This document shows positions 29,938-38,609 of a stretch of DNA of 64,000 nt, in pieces. The stretch is taken from NCBI RefSeq assembly GCF_963977235.1, contig NZ_CAXBOD010000001.1, positions 1 through 64,000 of the forward strand, written 5' to 3'. The position numbers and the translations under genes were made by a program. The notes below the pieces were generated by a model. The model had not been told where the DNA came from. It did no database searches and saw only the letters and a program-made list of their open reading frames with translations. This DNA comes from Albimonas sp963977235. Lineage in GTDB: Bacteria; Pseudomonadota; Alphaproteobacteria; Rhodobacterales; Rhodobacteraceae. How positions within the stretch are numbered: the stretch's first letter is position 1; each line of letters starts with the position of its first letter.

Positions 29938-30021
29938 GGCAAGATCCTTCATGAATTCAACACGATAAATGAAGCTTGAAGGCCAGCGCCCGTAACGTCA
30001 AGCCGCCATCCGCCGCTGTGA

Positions 30022-31632
<1,611 letters not shown>

Positions 31633-32175
31633 TCAGGAGTCCAATCCGATCTGGGCGCGCAGCTGGATGGCGCGGCGCGCGAGGGTGCGCATCTCGCAGT
31701 CGGCGCGCGAGACGTCGCGGTAGCTGGAGCGGCCCCACAGGGCGGCCGCATACCCGCACTCGGCCGTGGCGAAGCTCTCCCACGAGCGCTGGGCCTGGCG
31801 CAGGGCGTCGGCCGAGGCCGACTGGCGGTCGTCGCGCGCGTCCAGCGTCACGGCGGCGGCGAGCAGGTCGGGCCACCACTCGTCCATCGCGACCTGCCAG
31901 GCGTCGTATTCGCGGGTCAGGCAGGCGGTCTCGTGCTGCTCCTGCGCCGCGGCGTCCTCGCCCGAGGGGCCCGCGTCGGTGCAGGGCAGGGCGATCAGCC
32001 CCAGGCAGGCGGACTCTGCCTTGGCGGTGCCGGCCTTGAGCTGGGTCTCGACGCATTGGCGCAAGAAGCGGGCGTCGTCCAGTTCGTCCGCCGCGGCGGG
32101 CGCGGGCGCGGACAGGACCAGGGTCCCGAGCACGAGGGCGAAGAGGGACAGCAGGGGAAGCGGCGCGCGAGTCAT
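31633..32175 (-). CDS. LprI/DUF1311-like secreted cysteine-rich protein (copy 1)
   Basis: A 180-aa exported protein: signal peptide about 1-29 (ending AAADE), six cysteines in the mature part, and a C-terminal LprI/DUF1311-type block (QRSWESFATAECGYAA ... DCEMRTLARRAIQL). Mycobacterial LprI is a lysozyme inhibitor; most members are uncharacterised. AAAGGAG precedes the ATG. The stop directly abuts the mccB start. It is paralogous to the gene upstream. Confidence 0.75.
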   Translation of the reverse strand: MTRAPLPLLSLFALVLGTLVLSAPAPAAADELDDARFLRQCVETQLKAGTAKAESACLGLIALPCTDAGPSGEDAAAQEQHETACLTREYDAWQVAMDEWWPDLLAAAVTLDARDDRQSASADALRQAQRSWESFATAECGYAAALWGRSSYRDVSRADCEMRTLARRAIQLRAQIGLDS

Positions 32176-32315
32176 GGCGGCTCCTTTGTGACGCGGCGCG
32201 GGCGGGGCGCCAAGGGGGACGCGGGAGAGGGTTCTGCACCGTGGAGGCGAGGGACGGGCGGGGATGGGGCGGGAAAAGGGCGCTGGACGGCCCCTGGCGG
32301 CCGGAGGCGCGCCGT

Positions 32316-32846
32316 CTACGGCCCCGGGCGCAGCCACTCGCGGAAGTCGAGAACCCGCATCGCGGTCGCGCTCAGCCGGCACGAGGCGCCTTCGATCTGC
32401 CGGATCGAGCCGGTCCCGGCCATCGCGTAGGCGTGCAGGCAGTCGGCGTCGCGAAAGGCGATCCAGGCGCGCTGGGCGGCGATCAGGGTCTCGGCCTGGG
32501 TCGGCAGCCCCATCTCCTGGGGCATGTCGGCGGCGTCGCCCTCGGCCGCCGCGGCCTTCACCTGCGGCCAGAGGCTGTTGAGGATCGCGTCCCAGGCCTC
32601 GGTCTCGGCGCCGAGGCAGCCGGACATGCCCATGGTCGATTCGCCCCCCGGCGCATCCATGCAGGCCGAGGAGGGGCCGCCGATGCAGGCCTCGTCGCCT
32701 GCGCGGTCCTCGGCGGCCTCGAGACAGGAGTCGAGGCTGGCGCGCATCGCGCCCGCGTCCGGCCCCGGGTCGGCGGATTGCGCCGAGGCCGGCGACCACA
32801 GCAGGGCCGCGAGAGCGGCGGCGGGAAACGCGGTCGCGCGGAGCAT
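32316..32846 (-). CDS. LprI/DUF1311-like secreted cysteine-rich protein (copy 2)
   Basis: A 176-aa exported protein with a signal peptide (about 1-22, ending ASAQS), six cysteines in the mature part and the LprI/DUF1311 block (AQRAWIAFRDADCLHAYA ... SCRLSATAMRVLDFREWL). Cysteine number and placement parallel copy 1, so disulfide bonds are likely. AGGAGG precedes the ATG. Between the two copies (32176-32315) I see only GC-rich spacer. Confidence 0.75.
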   Translation of the reverse strand: MLRATAFPAAALAALLWSPASAQSADPGPDAGAMRASLDSCLEAAEDRAGDEACIGGPSSACMDAPGGESTMGMSGCLGAETEAWDAILNSLWPQVKAAAAEGDAADMPQEMGLPTQAETLIAAQRAWIAFRDADCLHAYAMAGTGSIRQIEGASCRLSATAMRVLDFREWLRPGP

Positions 32847-32922
32847 GGAACCTCCTGTCATCTGGCCTGCGACCATGCCCCGACTCGCGCAGGCCCGCAA
32901 CGCAAACGGGACGCCGCGCGCC

Positions 32923-33693
32923 TCACAGACCCCAGAGCATGCGCAGCGGCATCCACAGGCCCATCGCGATCATCGCCAGGTTCTCGGTCAGGGAGACGAA
33001 CCCCAGCGGCACGTTCGAGCCGCCGCCCACGCAGGCGCACTTCAGCTCCCGCCGGTCGATGTAGACCGCCTTGAACACCGAGACCGCCCCGATCAGGCCG
33101 ATCGCCAGCGCCACCGGAGCCGAGAGCCAGGTGAGCGCGCCGGCGACCATCAACAGCCCCGCCCCGGTCTCGAGCCAGGGGTAGATGTAGCCGTAGCGGA
33201 CCCAGCGTCGGGCCAGCAGGTCGTAGTTCAGGAACATGGTCGAGAAGCTCTCGACATCCTGCAGTTTCTGCAGTCCCAGCAAGGTCATGGCGAGGGCGGC
33301 GAAGATCTCGACCGTGCGCAGGGCGACGATCTCGCCCAGCATCCAGCCCACGCCGACGGCCAGCGCCGCGGAGACGGCGAAGATCATCAGGACGGGGCGG
33401 TAGGTGGTGGCGTCCGCGTCCGGCAGGGGATCGCCGAAATGGGCGCGCAGCTCGGAATAACCCCCGATCCGCTCGCCGCCGATGAAGGTCTGGGGGGTGG
33501 TCTTCACCCCGTGCTTGTCCATGAACGCGTCCACCTGGGCGCGGTCGGTCAGCAGGTGGTCCTCGATCTCGAAGCCCCGCCGCTCCAGCAGGGCCTTCGA
33601 CTTCAGGCCGAAGGGGCAGAGGTGGCCGGGCATCGCCATGCGGTGCAGGACGGCGCGTTTCGCGCTCTCGGGTCGGGTCTCGTCGAAGGGCAT
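32923..33693 (-). CDS. Glutaredoxin-MauE/DoxX fusion membrane protein
   Basis: A 256-aa fusion. Residues about 10-85 form a glutaredoxin domain with a single active-site cysteine (Cys26 in HLCPFGLKS), the TTPQTFI cis-proline loop and the GG glutathione site. Residues about 95-256 have four hydrophobic segments of the MauE/DoxX type, with a CxC pair in ELKCACVGGG. MauE supports disulfide formation in methylamine dehydrogenase. Such fusions in Rhodobacterales are uncharacterised. GAGAGGAG precedes the ATG. The two cysteine-rich secreted proteins encoded next are possible clients. Confidence 0.83.
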   Translation of the reverse strand: MPFDETRPESAKRAVLHRMAMPGHLCPFGLKSKALLERRGFEIEDHLLTDRAQVDAFMDKHGVKTTPQTFIGGERIGGYSELRAHFGDPLPDADATTYRPVLMIFAVSAALAVGVGWMLGEIVALRTVEIFAALAMTLLGLQKLQDVESFSTMFLNYDLLARRWVRYGYIYPWLETGAGLLMVAGALTWLSAPVALAIGLIGAVSVFKAVYIDRRELKCACVGGGSNVPLGFVSLTENLAMIAMGLWMPLRMLWGL

Positions 33694-33867
33694 GTCGGCT
33701 CCTCTCGCAATCTGCGCGAGGGGCGCGGCGGAGCGCAGGGGGCTTCCGGTCGGACCAGGGTCCCTGCGCCGCGGCGCGCCCCTTCCTGACCTCAAGATGG
33801 AGCGGGCCGCCCGGTGTTCGACCCCCCGCCCCCGACCTTCCAGCAGCTGGAGCGTCGAGACGCCGCA

Positions 33868-33898
33868 CCCCGCCGCCCGAGCGGCGCAGGCGGCGGGG
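33868..33898. repeat. 10-bp hairpin just downstream of ivd
   Basis: CCCCGCCGCC pairs perfectly with GGCGGCGGGG around an 11-nt loop, 30 bp beyond the ivd stop. It has no T-tract on either strand, so at most it slows transcription or protects the ivd mRNA end. Confidence 0.4.
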
Positions 33899-33927
33899 GG
33901 ACGGGGTTTCGCAGGGCGCGCCGGCGC

Positions 33928-35091
33928 TTACGCGGTGGCCTTCAGCAGCTCCCGCCCACACAGCATCCGCCGGATCTCGGAGGTGCCCGCCCCGATCTCC
34001 ATCAGCTTGGCGTCCCGGAAGATCCGCGCGACAGGGCTGTCGGAGAGATACCCGGCCCCGCCGAAGGCCTGCACCGCCTGCACCGCCTGCTGCATCGCCA
34101 CCTCGGAACAATACAGCACGCAGGCGGCGGCATCCTGGCGGGTGACCTCGCCCCGGTCGCAGGCGCCGGCGACGGCGTAGAGATAGGCCCGCGCCGTGTT
34201 CATCGCCGTGTACATGTCCGCGAGCTTGGCCTGCATCAGCTGATTCTCGCCGATCGGCCGGCCGAACTGCTGACGCTCATGCAGGTAGGGGACCACCTCG
34301 TCGAGCATCGCGTGCATCAGCCCGGTGCCGATTCCCGACAGCACCACCCGCTCGTAATCCAGGCCCGACATCAACACGTTGACGCCGCGGCCCTCCTCCT
34401 GGAGGACGTTCTCGAAGGGCACTTCGACGTTCTCGAAGATCAGCTCGGCGGTGTTCGAACCGCGCATCCCGAGCTTGTCGAAATGCGGGCTGGTCGAGAA
34501 GCCGGTCATCTCTTTCTCGATCAGGAACGCGGTCATCCCGCGCGCGCCGGCGGCGGGATCGGTCTTGGCGTAGACCACCAGCACATTCGCGTCCGGGCCG
34601 TTGGTGATCCAGTACTTGGTCCCGTTCAACACGTAGCGATCGTTGCGCTTTTCGGCCCTGAGCTTCATCGAGACCACGTCCGAGCCCGCCGTCGCCTCCG
34701 ACATCGCCAGCGCGCCGACATGCTCGCCCGAAACCAGCTTGGGCAGGTACTTCGCCTTCTGCGCGTCCGACCCGTTCAGCTTGATCTGGTTGACGCAGAG
34801 ATTCGAATGCGCCCCGTAGCTGAGGCTGACCGAGGCCGAGGCGCGCGCCAGCTCCTCGACCGCCACGCAATGGGCGAGGTAGCCCATGCCCAGCCCGCCG
34901 TATTCTTCGGGCACGGTGATCCCGAGCAGGCCGAGGTCGCCCATCTGCTTCCACAGCTGCGGCGGGAAGGCGTTGGTCCTGTCGATTTCCCCCGCGAGGG
35001 GCTTCACCTGCTCCTGCGCCCAGCGGTGGGCGGTGTCGCGGATCGCTTCGATGTCCTCGCCGAGCGCGAAGTTCAGGGTGGCGTGGAACAT
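33928..35091 (-). CDS. ivd: Isovaleryl-CoA dehydrogenase
   Basis: A 387-aa acyl-CoA dehydrogenase, FAD-dependent, oxidising isovaleryl-CoA to 3-methylcrotonyl-CoA, the substrate of methylcrotonyl-CoA carboxylase. The specific feature is the catalytic glutamate placed as Glu247 in SGLDYERVVLSG, where isovaleryl-CoA dehydrogenases carry it. FAD and substrate motifs ALAMSEATAGSD and YWITNGPDA are present, and the C-terminal GAGTSEIRRML is typical. GGGAGG precedes the ATG. First gene of the leucine-degradation run. Confidence 0.94.
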   Translation of the reverse strand: MFHATLNFALGEDIEAIRDTAHRWAQEQVKPLAGEIDRTNAFPPQLWKQMGDLGLLGITVPEEYGGLGMGYLAHCVAVEELARASASVSLSYGAHSNLCVNQIKLNGSDAQKAKYLPKLVSGEHVGALAMSEATAGSDVVSMKLRAEKRNDRYVLNGTKYWITNGPDANVLVVYAKTDPAAGARGMTAFLIEKEMTGFSTSPHFDKLGMRGSNTAELIFENVEVPFENVLQEEGRGVNVLMSGLDYERVVLSGIGTGLMHAMLDEVVPYLHERQQFGRPIGENQLMQAKLADMYTAMNTARAYLYAVAGACDRGEVTRQDAAACVLYCSEVAMQQAVQAVQAFGGAGYLSDSPVARIFRDAKLMEIGAGTSEIRRMLCGRELLKATA

Positions 35092-35299
35092 GGCGCGTCC
35101 TCCCTTGGGCCGGGGTTCCTGTCCCCCCCGTCCTAGCCCACCGGCGCCCGGGCGCAAGCCGCGGCAGGCGCGGGGGGCCCGTGGCAGCGACCCGGACCCT
35201 GCGCCGTCCACCCCGTGTCAGGCGCCGAGAAGCGCGCCCGCGGGCGGGATGCCCCGAGGCCGGTCGCGATGGGGAGCAAAGACGCGCCGCCCCGAATCA

Positions 35300-35330
35300 A
35301 AAAGGCCCCGGAGCGGATCCGGGGCCTTTT
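35300..35330 (-). terminator. Strong bidirectional terminator after motB
   Basis: A 13-bp perfect stem (35300-35312 with 35318-35330) and 5-nt loop, with five T on the minus strand and four on the plus strand. It lies 41 bp past the motB stop and insulates motB from the ivd promoter region. The rest of 35092-35299 shows no gene. Confidence 0.9.
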
Positions 35331-35370
35331 CGGGGGGGTCGGGCGAGCCGGCCCGACACGGGGTCCGGCT

Positions 35371-36207
35371 TTACCGACCGGTGCGAAGCAGGGTGATCTG
35401 CACCCGGCGGTTGCGCGGATCGTCCAGCGTCGCGTTCGGCCTCGGCTCGGTGTCGGCCTTGCCGGTGACGCGGGCCATGCGCTCGGCCTCGATGCCGGCC
35501 TCGGACAGGGCCCGGCGGGAAACCTGGGCGCGGTCGGTCGACAGCTCCCAGTTGCCGTAGGCGGCGCCCGAGGCAAAGGGGCTGGCGTCGGTGTGGCCGG
35601 TGATCGCGATCCGGTTGGTGACCAGCCGGGCCACGCCGCCGACCATCTCGAGCAGCGCCTGCATCTGGGCGGTCGGCTCGGCCGAGCCGGCCCGGAACAG
35701 CGGCTGGCCGTCGACGTCGAACAGCTCGATCACCAGGCCCTCGTCGGTGACGCGGGTCTTGATGTGCTGCAGGAGGGCGTCGGCCGCCTCGCTCTCGCCG
35801 GTCATGCCGCGGAACAGGTTGTCGAGCTCGGTCAGCTCCTGGGCCGAGCCCTCGTCGCCCTCGCGGGCCAGGGTGCCGGTGTCGCCCTGGGACTGCTCGT
35901 TCTGCATCGGGGTCTGGTTGGCGGCCCCGGCGCCGTTCTGGGCCATGGTGTTCTCGGAGAACATCGAATCGCCCCCGAAGGCGCCGGTGCCCCCGCCCGA
36001 GATCTTGGCGATGGGCACGCGGGGGTCGAAATACTCCGCCAGGCCCTTGCGCTGGTCCTCGGTGGTGGCGTTGAGCAGCCACATCAGCAGGAAGAAGGCC
36101 ATCATCGCGGTCACGAAGTCCGCATAGGCCACTTTCCATGCGCCGCCGTGATGCCCGTCGCCGGCAATCACCTTCTTGCGCTTCACGATCATCGCTGCAT
36201 CGGCCAT
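35371..36207 (-). CDS. motB: Flagellar stator protein MotB
   Basis: A 278-aa inner-membrane protein. One transmembrane segment (about 28-46) carries the proton-conducting Asp30 in VAYADFVTAMMAFFLLMW. The C-terminal OmpA-like domain (about 150-275) binds peptidoglycan, with ITGHTDASPF and STDRAQVSRRAL. A Gly/Gln-rich linker lies between. motA is not in the window. It is divergent from fliM across 331 bp and ends at a strong terminator, so it is a single-gene unit here. Confidence 0.95.
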   Translation of the reverse strand: MADAAMIVKRKKVIAGDGHHGGAWKVAYADFVTAMMAFFLLMWLLNATTEDQRKGLAEYFDPRVPIAKISGGGTGAFGGDSMFSENTMAQNGAGAANQTPMQNEQSQGDTGTLAREGDEGSAQELTELDNLFRGMTGESEAADALLQHIKTRVTDEGLVIELFDVDGQPLFRAGSAEPTAQMQALLEMVGGVARLVTNRIAITGHTDASPFASGAAYGNWELSTDRAQVSRRALSEAGIEAERMARVTGKADTEPRPNATLDDPRNRRVQITLLRTGR

Positions 36208-36316
36208 GGCCTAGCTCCCTTGCATCCGTTTCAGTCCACCCGGGGATCTGGATAGGCCCAGCGCCTTGCAGCGTGGTTTCGGAACTAGGTTGCTCAAAAG
36301 TAACAGGGTTTCCGCT

Positions 36317-36345
36317 TTGACAACGCCGTCTTCCGAGTTTGTTGG
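36317..36345 (+). promoter_or_regulatory. Candidate promoter of the fliM-che operon
   Basis: A perfect TTGACA (36317-36322) with TGTTGG 17 bp downstream (36340-36345), in an AT-richer part of the motB-fliM interval, about 190 bp before the fliM start. The -10 is poor. The rest of 36208-36538 holds no gene; the motB promoter must lie in its left part, but I see no clear boxes. Confidence 0.35.
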
Positions 36346-36538
36346 GCGCGCCGGAGAGGAGGTGAACGGCCCTCGCCCCCCTCGCGCGCGCGAGGGTCAT
36401 TGCCCAGGCGCGAGGACCGTTCGGGCAGGCGCGAGTTCGGCAGAAATCCGCGCCGTTCATGGCTTTCTAACTTCTCGCGCCGAGTTTCCGCTTCGCCGGC
36501 CCTCCTGGTCGGAACTGGCACACGGAGATTCTGGCGAA

Positions 36539-37507
36539 ATGGATGCCGCCGCAGACAGCGCGATCCGCCGCAAGGTGGCCGGCAATCGGGTCGGCCGCGC
36601 GCCGTTCCGCGGGATCGAGGAGATCGGGGAGAATTTCGCCAAGCTGCTGGACGAGCGTCTGCGCGGCCTGATGCGGACCCTGACCTCGGCCATCGTGATC
36701 GATTCCGAGGTGCGCAAGCTCTCCGCCGTGCTCGAGGATATTCCGGTCCCCGCGATGATCGCGGTGATCGACGTGAAGGGGTCGCAGAACTCGGCGCTGA
36801 TGAACGTGGGGATGGACCTGATCTACCACGTGGTCGACCTGCGGATGGGCGGCGATCCGGCCGCGGCGCCGATGTCGGTCGCCCGCTCGGTCACCGCCAT
36901 CGACTGCGCCCTGTGCGAGGAGTTCATCCGCCTGGCGCTCGAGGCGTTCGAGGCGGCGCTGCGGGTGCATCTGGGTCCGGGCATCCGGGCGGCGATGAAG
37001 CTCGACCACTTCGAGCAGCACGTCACCATGGTGCGCATCGCGCCCGAACATTCCGACGTGCTGGTGCTGCGGCTCAGCCTCGACATGGGCGAGGCCGCCC
37101 GCTCGGGCGAGTTCGACCTGGTGCTGCCGCTGGCGGTGCTCGATTCGTACCGCGCCGCCGCCCCCGGGAAGCAAAGCGACAACCGCGCGCGCTCCGACAT
37201 CTGGTCGCGTCACATGGCCCGCGCCGCCTCCGACTCGCCGGTGCGGCTGCGCGCGGTGCTGCACCGCCAGAAGCTCCGCCTGTCGGAGCTGGAGAATCTC
37301 GAGCCGGGGATGGTGATCCCGATCCCGCGCGAATCGCGCGAGTCGGTGGAGCTGATCCTCGACGGCGACCCCGAGTCCGCGACCTTCGCGCAGGGCCGGC
37401 TGGGCGCGATCGACGGCGGCAAGGCGGTGAAGCTGACGCAGAACCCGGATTCCGGCCTGATCGAAGGACTGGAGCGGATGATGGCGATGGCGGAGGGGCG
37501 CTCGTGA
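36539..37507 (+). CDS. fliM: FliM-family flagellar motor switch protein
   Basis: A 322-aa C-ring protein. The middle domain contains the IPVPAMIAVIDV and HVVDLRMGGD segments (the FliM GG motif), and the C-terminal SpoA domain spans about 235-305 (VLHRQKLRLSELENLEPGMV). The short N-terminal CheY-binding motif of enteric FliM (LSQxEIDALL type) is not visible. The ATG follows a GGAG by 11 bases. It heads the chemotaxis operon, so switch and signalling genes are co-expressed. Confidence 0.88.
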   Translation: MDAAADSAIRRKVAGNRVGRAPFRGIEEIGENFAKLLDERLRGLMRTLTSAIVIDSEVRKLSAVLEDIPVPAMIAVIDVKGSQNSALMNVGMDLIYHVVDLRMGGDPAAAPMSVARSVTAIDCALCEEFIRLALEAFEAALRVHLGPGIRAAMKLDHFEQHVTMVRIAPEHSDVLVLRLSLDMGEAARSGEFDLVLPLAVLDSYRAAAPGKQSDNRARSDIWSRHMARAASDSPVRLRAVLHRQKLRLSELENLEPGMVIPIPRESRESVELILDGDPESATFAQGRLGAIDGGKAVKLTQNPDSGLIEGLERMMAMAEGRS

Positions 37508-37595
37508 CCTCTCTCGCCCAGCGCCCCCCCTTTGCACCGCAGGCCGCGCGCCATGCCGGCCCGGACTCGTCGGATTTCGTGGGAAGGAACGACAG

Positions 37596-38228
37596 ATGAC
37601 GGCGACACGCACGTCCCGCGGCAAGACCGCGCCCGCCGACGCGTCGGAGGCCGAAATGGTCGACGTCGCCGATCTCGACGAGGCGCCCCCGCCCGTCCCC
37701 AGCCAAGAGGAGCCCCTCGCCGAGGCGGCCGCCGCCGACGATCTAGAGGGGGAGGAGCTCGACGCCGCGGATCCCGAAGCTGTGGATCCCGTGGGGGGAG
37801 ACGCCGAAGACGCTTCGCCCGACGTCGCCGCCCCCGATCTGCAGGAGGCAGAGGACGAGCTCTCCGCGGCCGAAGCGGAGGCCGATGACGCCGATCCGGC
37901 GCCAGACGCCGCGGATCCCGGCGACCCGGCCGCCGAGACGCCCGCATCCGGCGAACCGTTCCGCCTGCATCGCCGTGCGCGCCACGACGAGACCCAGGAG
38001 CTTCTGACCTGGCTGCGCGCCGCGCCGGCCGGCTCGCCCCTGACGCTCGACGCGTCCGAGGTCGACAATCTCTCGACCCCCTACGTGCTCGCCATCGTCG
38101 CCGCCGCCCGCACTCGCGCGGACGCCGGCTCGCCGGCGGTCGTGACCAGCCCGTCCCCGGCGTTCGTGGACGCGTTTTCGGACCTCGGGCTCTTCGGAGA
38201 CTTGATGAAGATGGAGATCCGCGCATGA
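37596..38228 (+). CDS. STAS-domain protein with acidic N-terminal half
   Basis: A 210-aa protein. Residues about 15-120 are strongly acidic and Ala/Pro-rich, so disordered. Residues about 120-210 form a STAS domain like anti-sigma-factor antagonists. By eye, Thr161 in DNLSTPYV takes the place of the phosphorylated serine of SpoIIAA. It sits between fliM and cheY and overlaps cheY by 4 bp (ATGA). No partner kinase is encoded here except CheA. Its role in chemotaxis is unknown. AAGGA precedes the ATG. Confidence 0.75.
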   Translation: MTATRTSRGKTAPADASEAEMVDVADLDEAPPPVPSQEEPLAEAAAADDLEGEELDAADPEAVDPVGGDAEDASPDVAAPDLQEAEDELSAAEAEADDADPAPDAADPGDPAAETPASGEPFRLHRRARHDETQELLTWLRAAPAGSPLTLDASEVDNLSTPYVLAIVAAARTRADAGSPAVVTSPSPAFVDAFSDLGLFGDLMKMEIRA

Positions 38229-38584
38229 GCCGCATTCTCGCCGTGGACGACACCCGCGCGCTTCTGAACATGCTCAAGGCCTGTCTTGAGCGTGGCGGTC
38301 ACGAGGTGTTCACCGCCAAGGATGGCGTCGAGGCGCTCGACAAGCTGCGCGAGCATCGGCCCGACCTGGTGATCACCGATCTGAACATGCCGAAGATGAA
38401 CGGTCTGGAGTTCATCGCGGCCGCGCGTCGGGAGCCGGAGGGACGCTCCCTCCCGATCCTGCTGCTCACCACTGAAACGGCGCAGGAGCTCAAGGACCGC
38501 GCTCGCGAAGTGAAGGCCACGGGCTGGCTCACCAAGCCCTTCGACCCCGACCAGATCCTGGGCCTTGTAGCCCGCCTGGCCTGA
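38225..38584 (+). CDS. cheY: CheY-type single-domain response regulator (copy 1)
   Basis: A 119-aa receiver domain. Asp8/Asp9 bind Mg, Asp52 (TDLNMP) is the phosphorylation site, Thr82/Thr83 (LLTTET) and the Lys of TKPFDP complete the site. No output domain. It is encoded between the STAS protein and CheA, a likely phosphate donor. Confidence 0.94.
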   Translation: MSRILAVDDTRALLNMLKACLERGGHEVFTAKDGVEALDKLREHRPDLVITDLNMPKMNGLEFIAAARREPEGRSLPILLLTTETAQELKDRAREVKATGWLTKPFDPDQILGLVARLA

Positions 38585-38609
38585 CCCGGCCGGCGGAGGA
38601 GAACACCGA

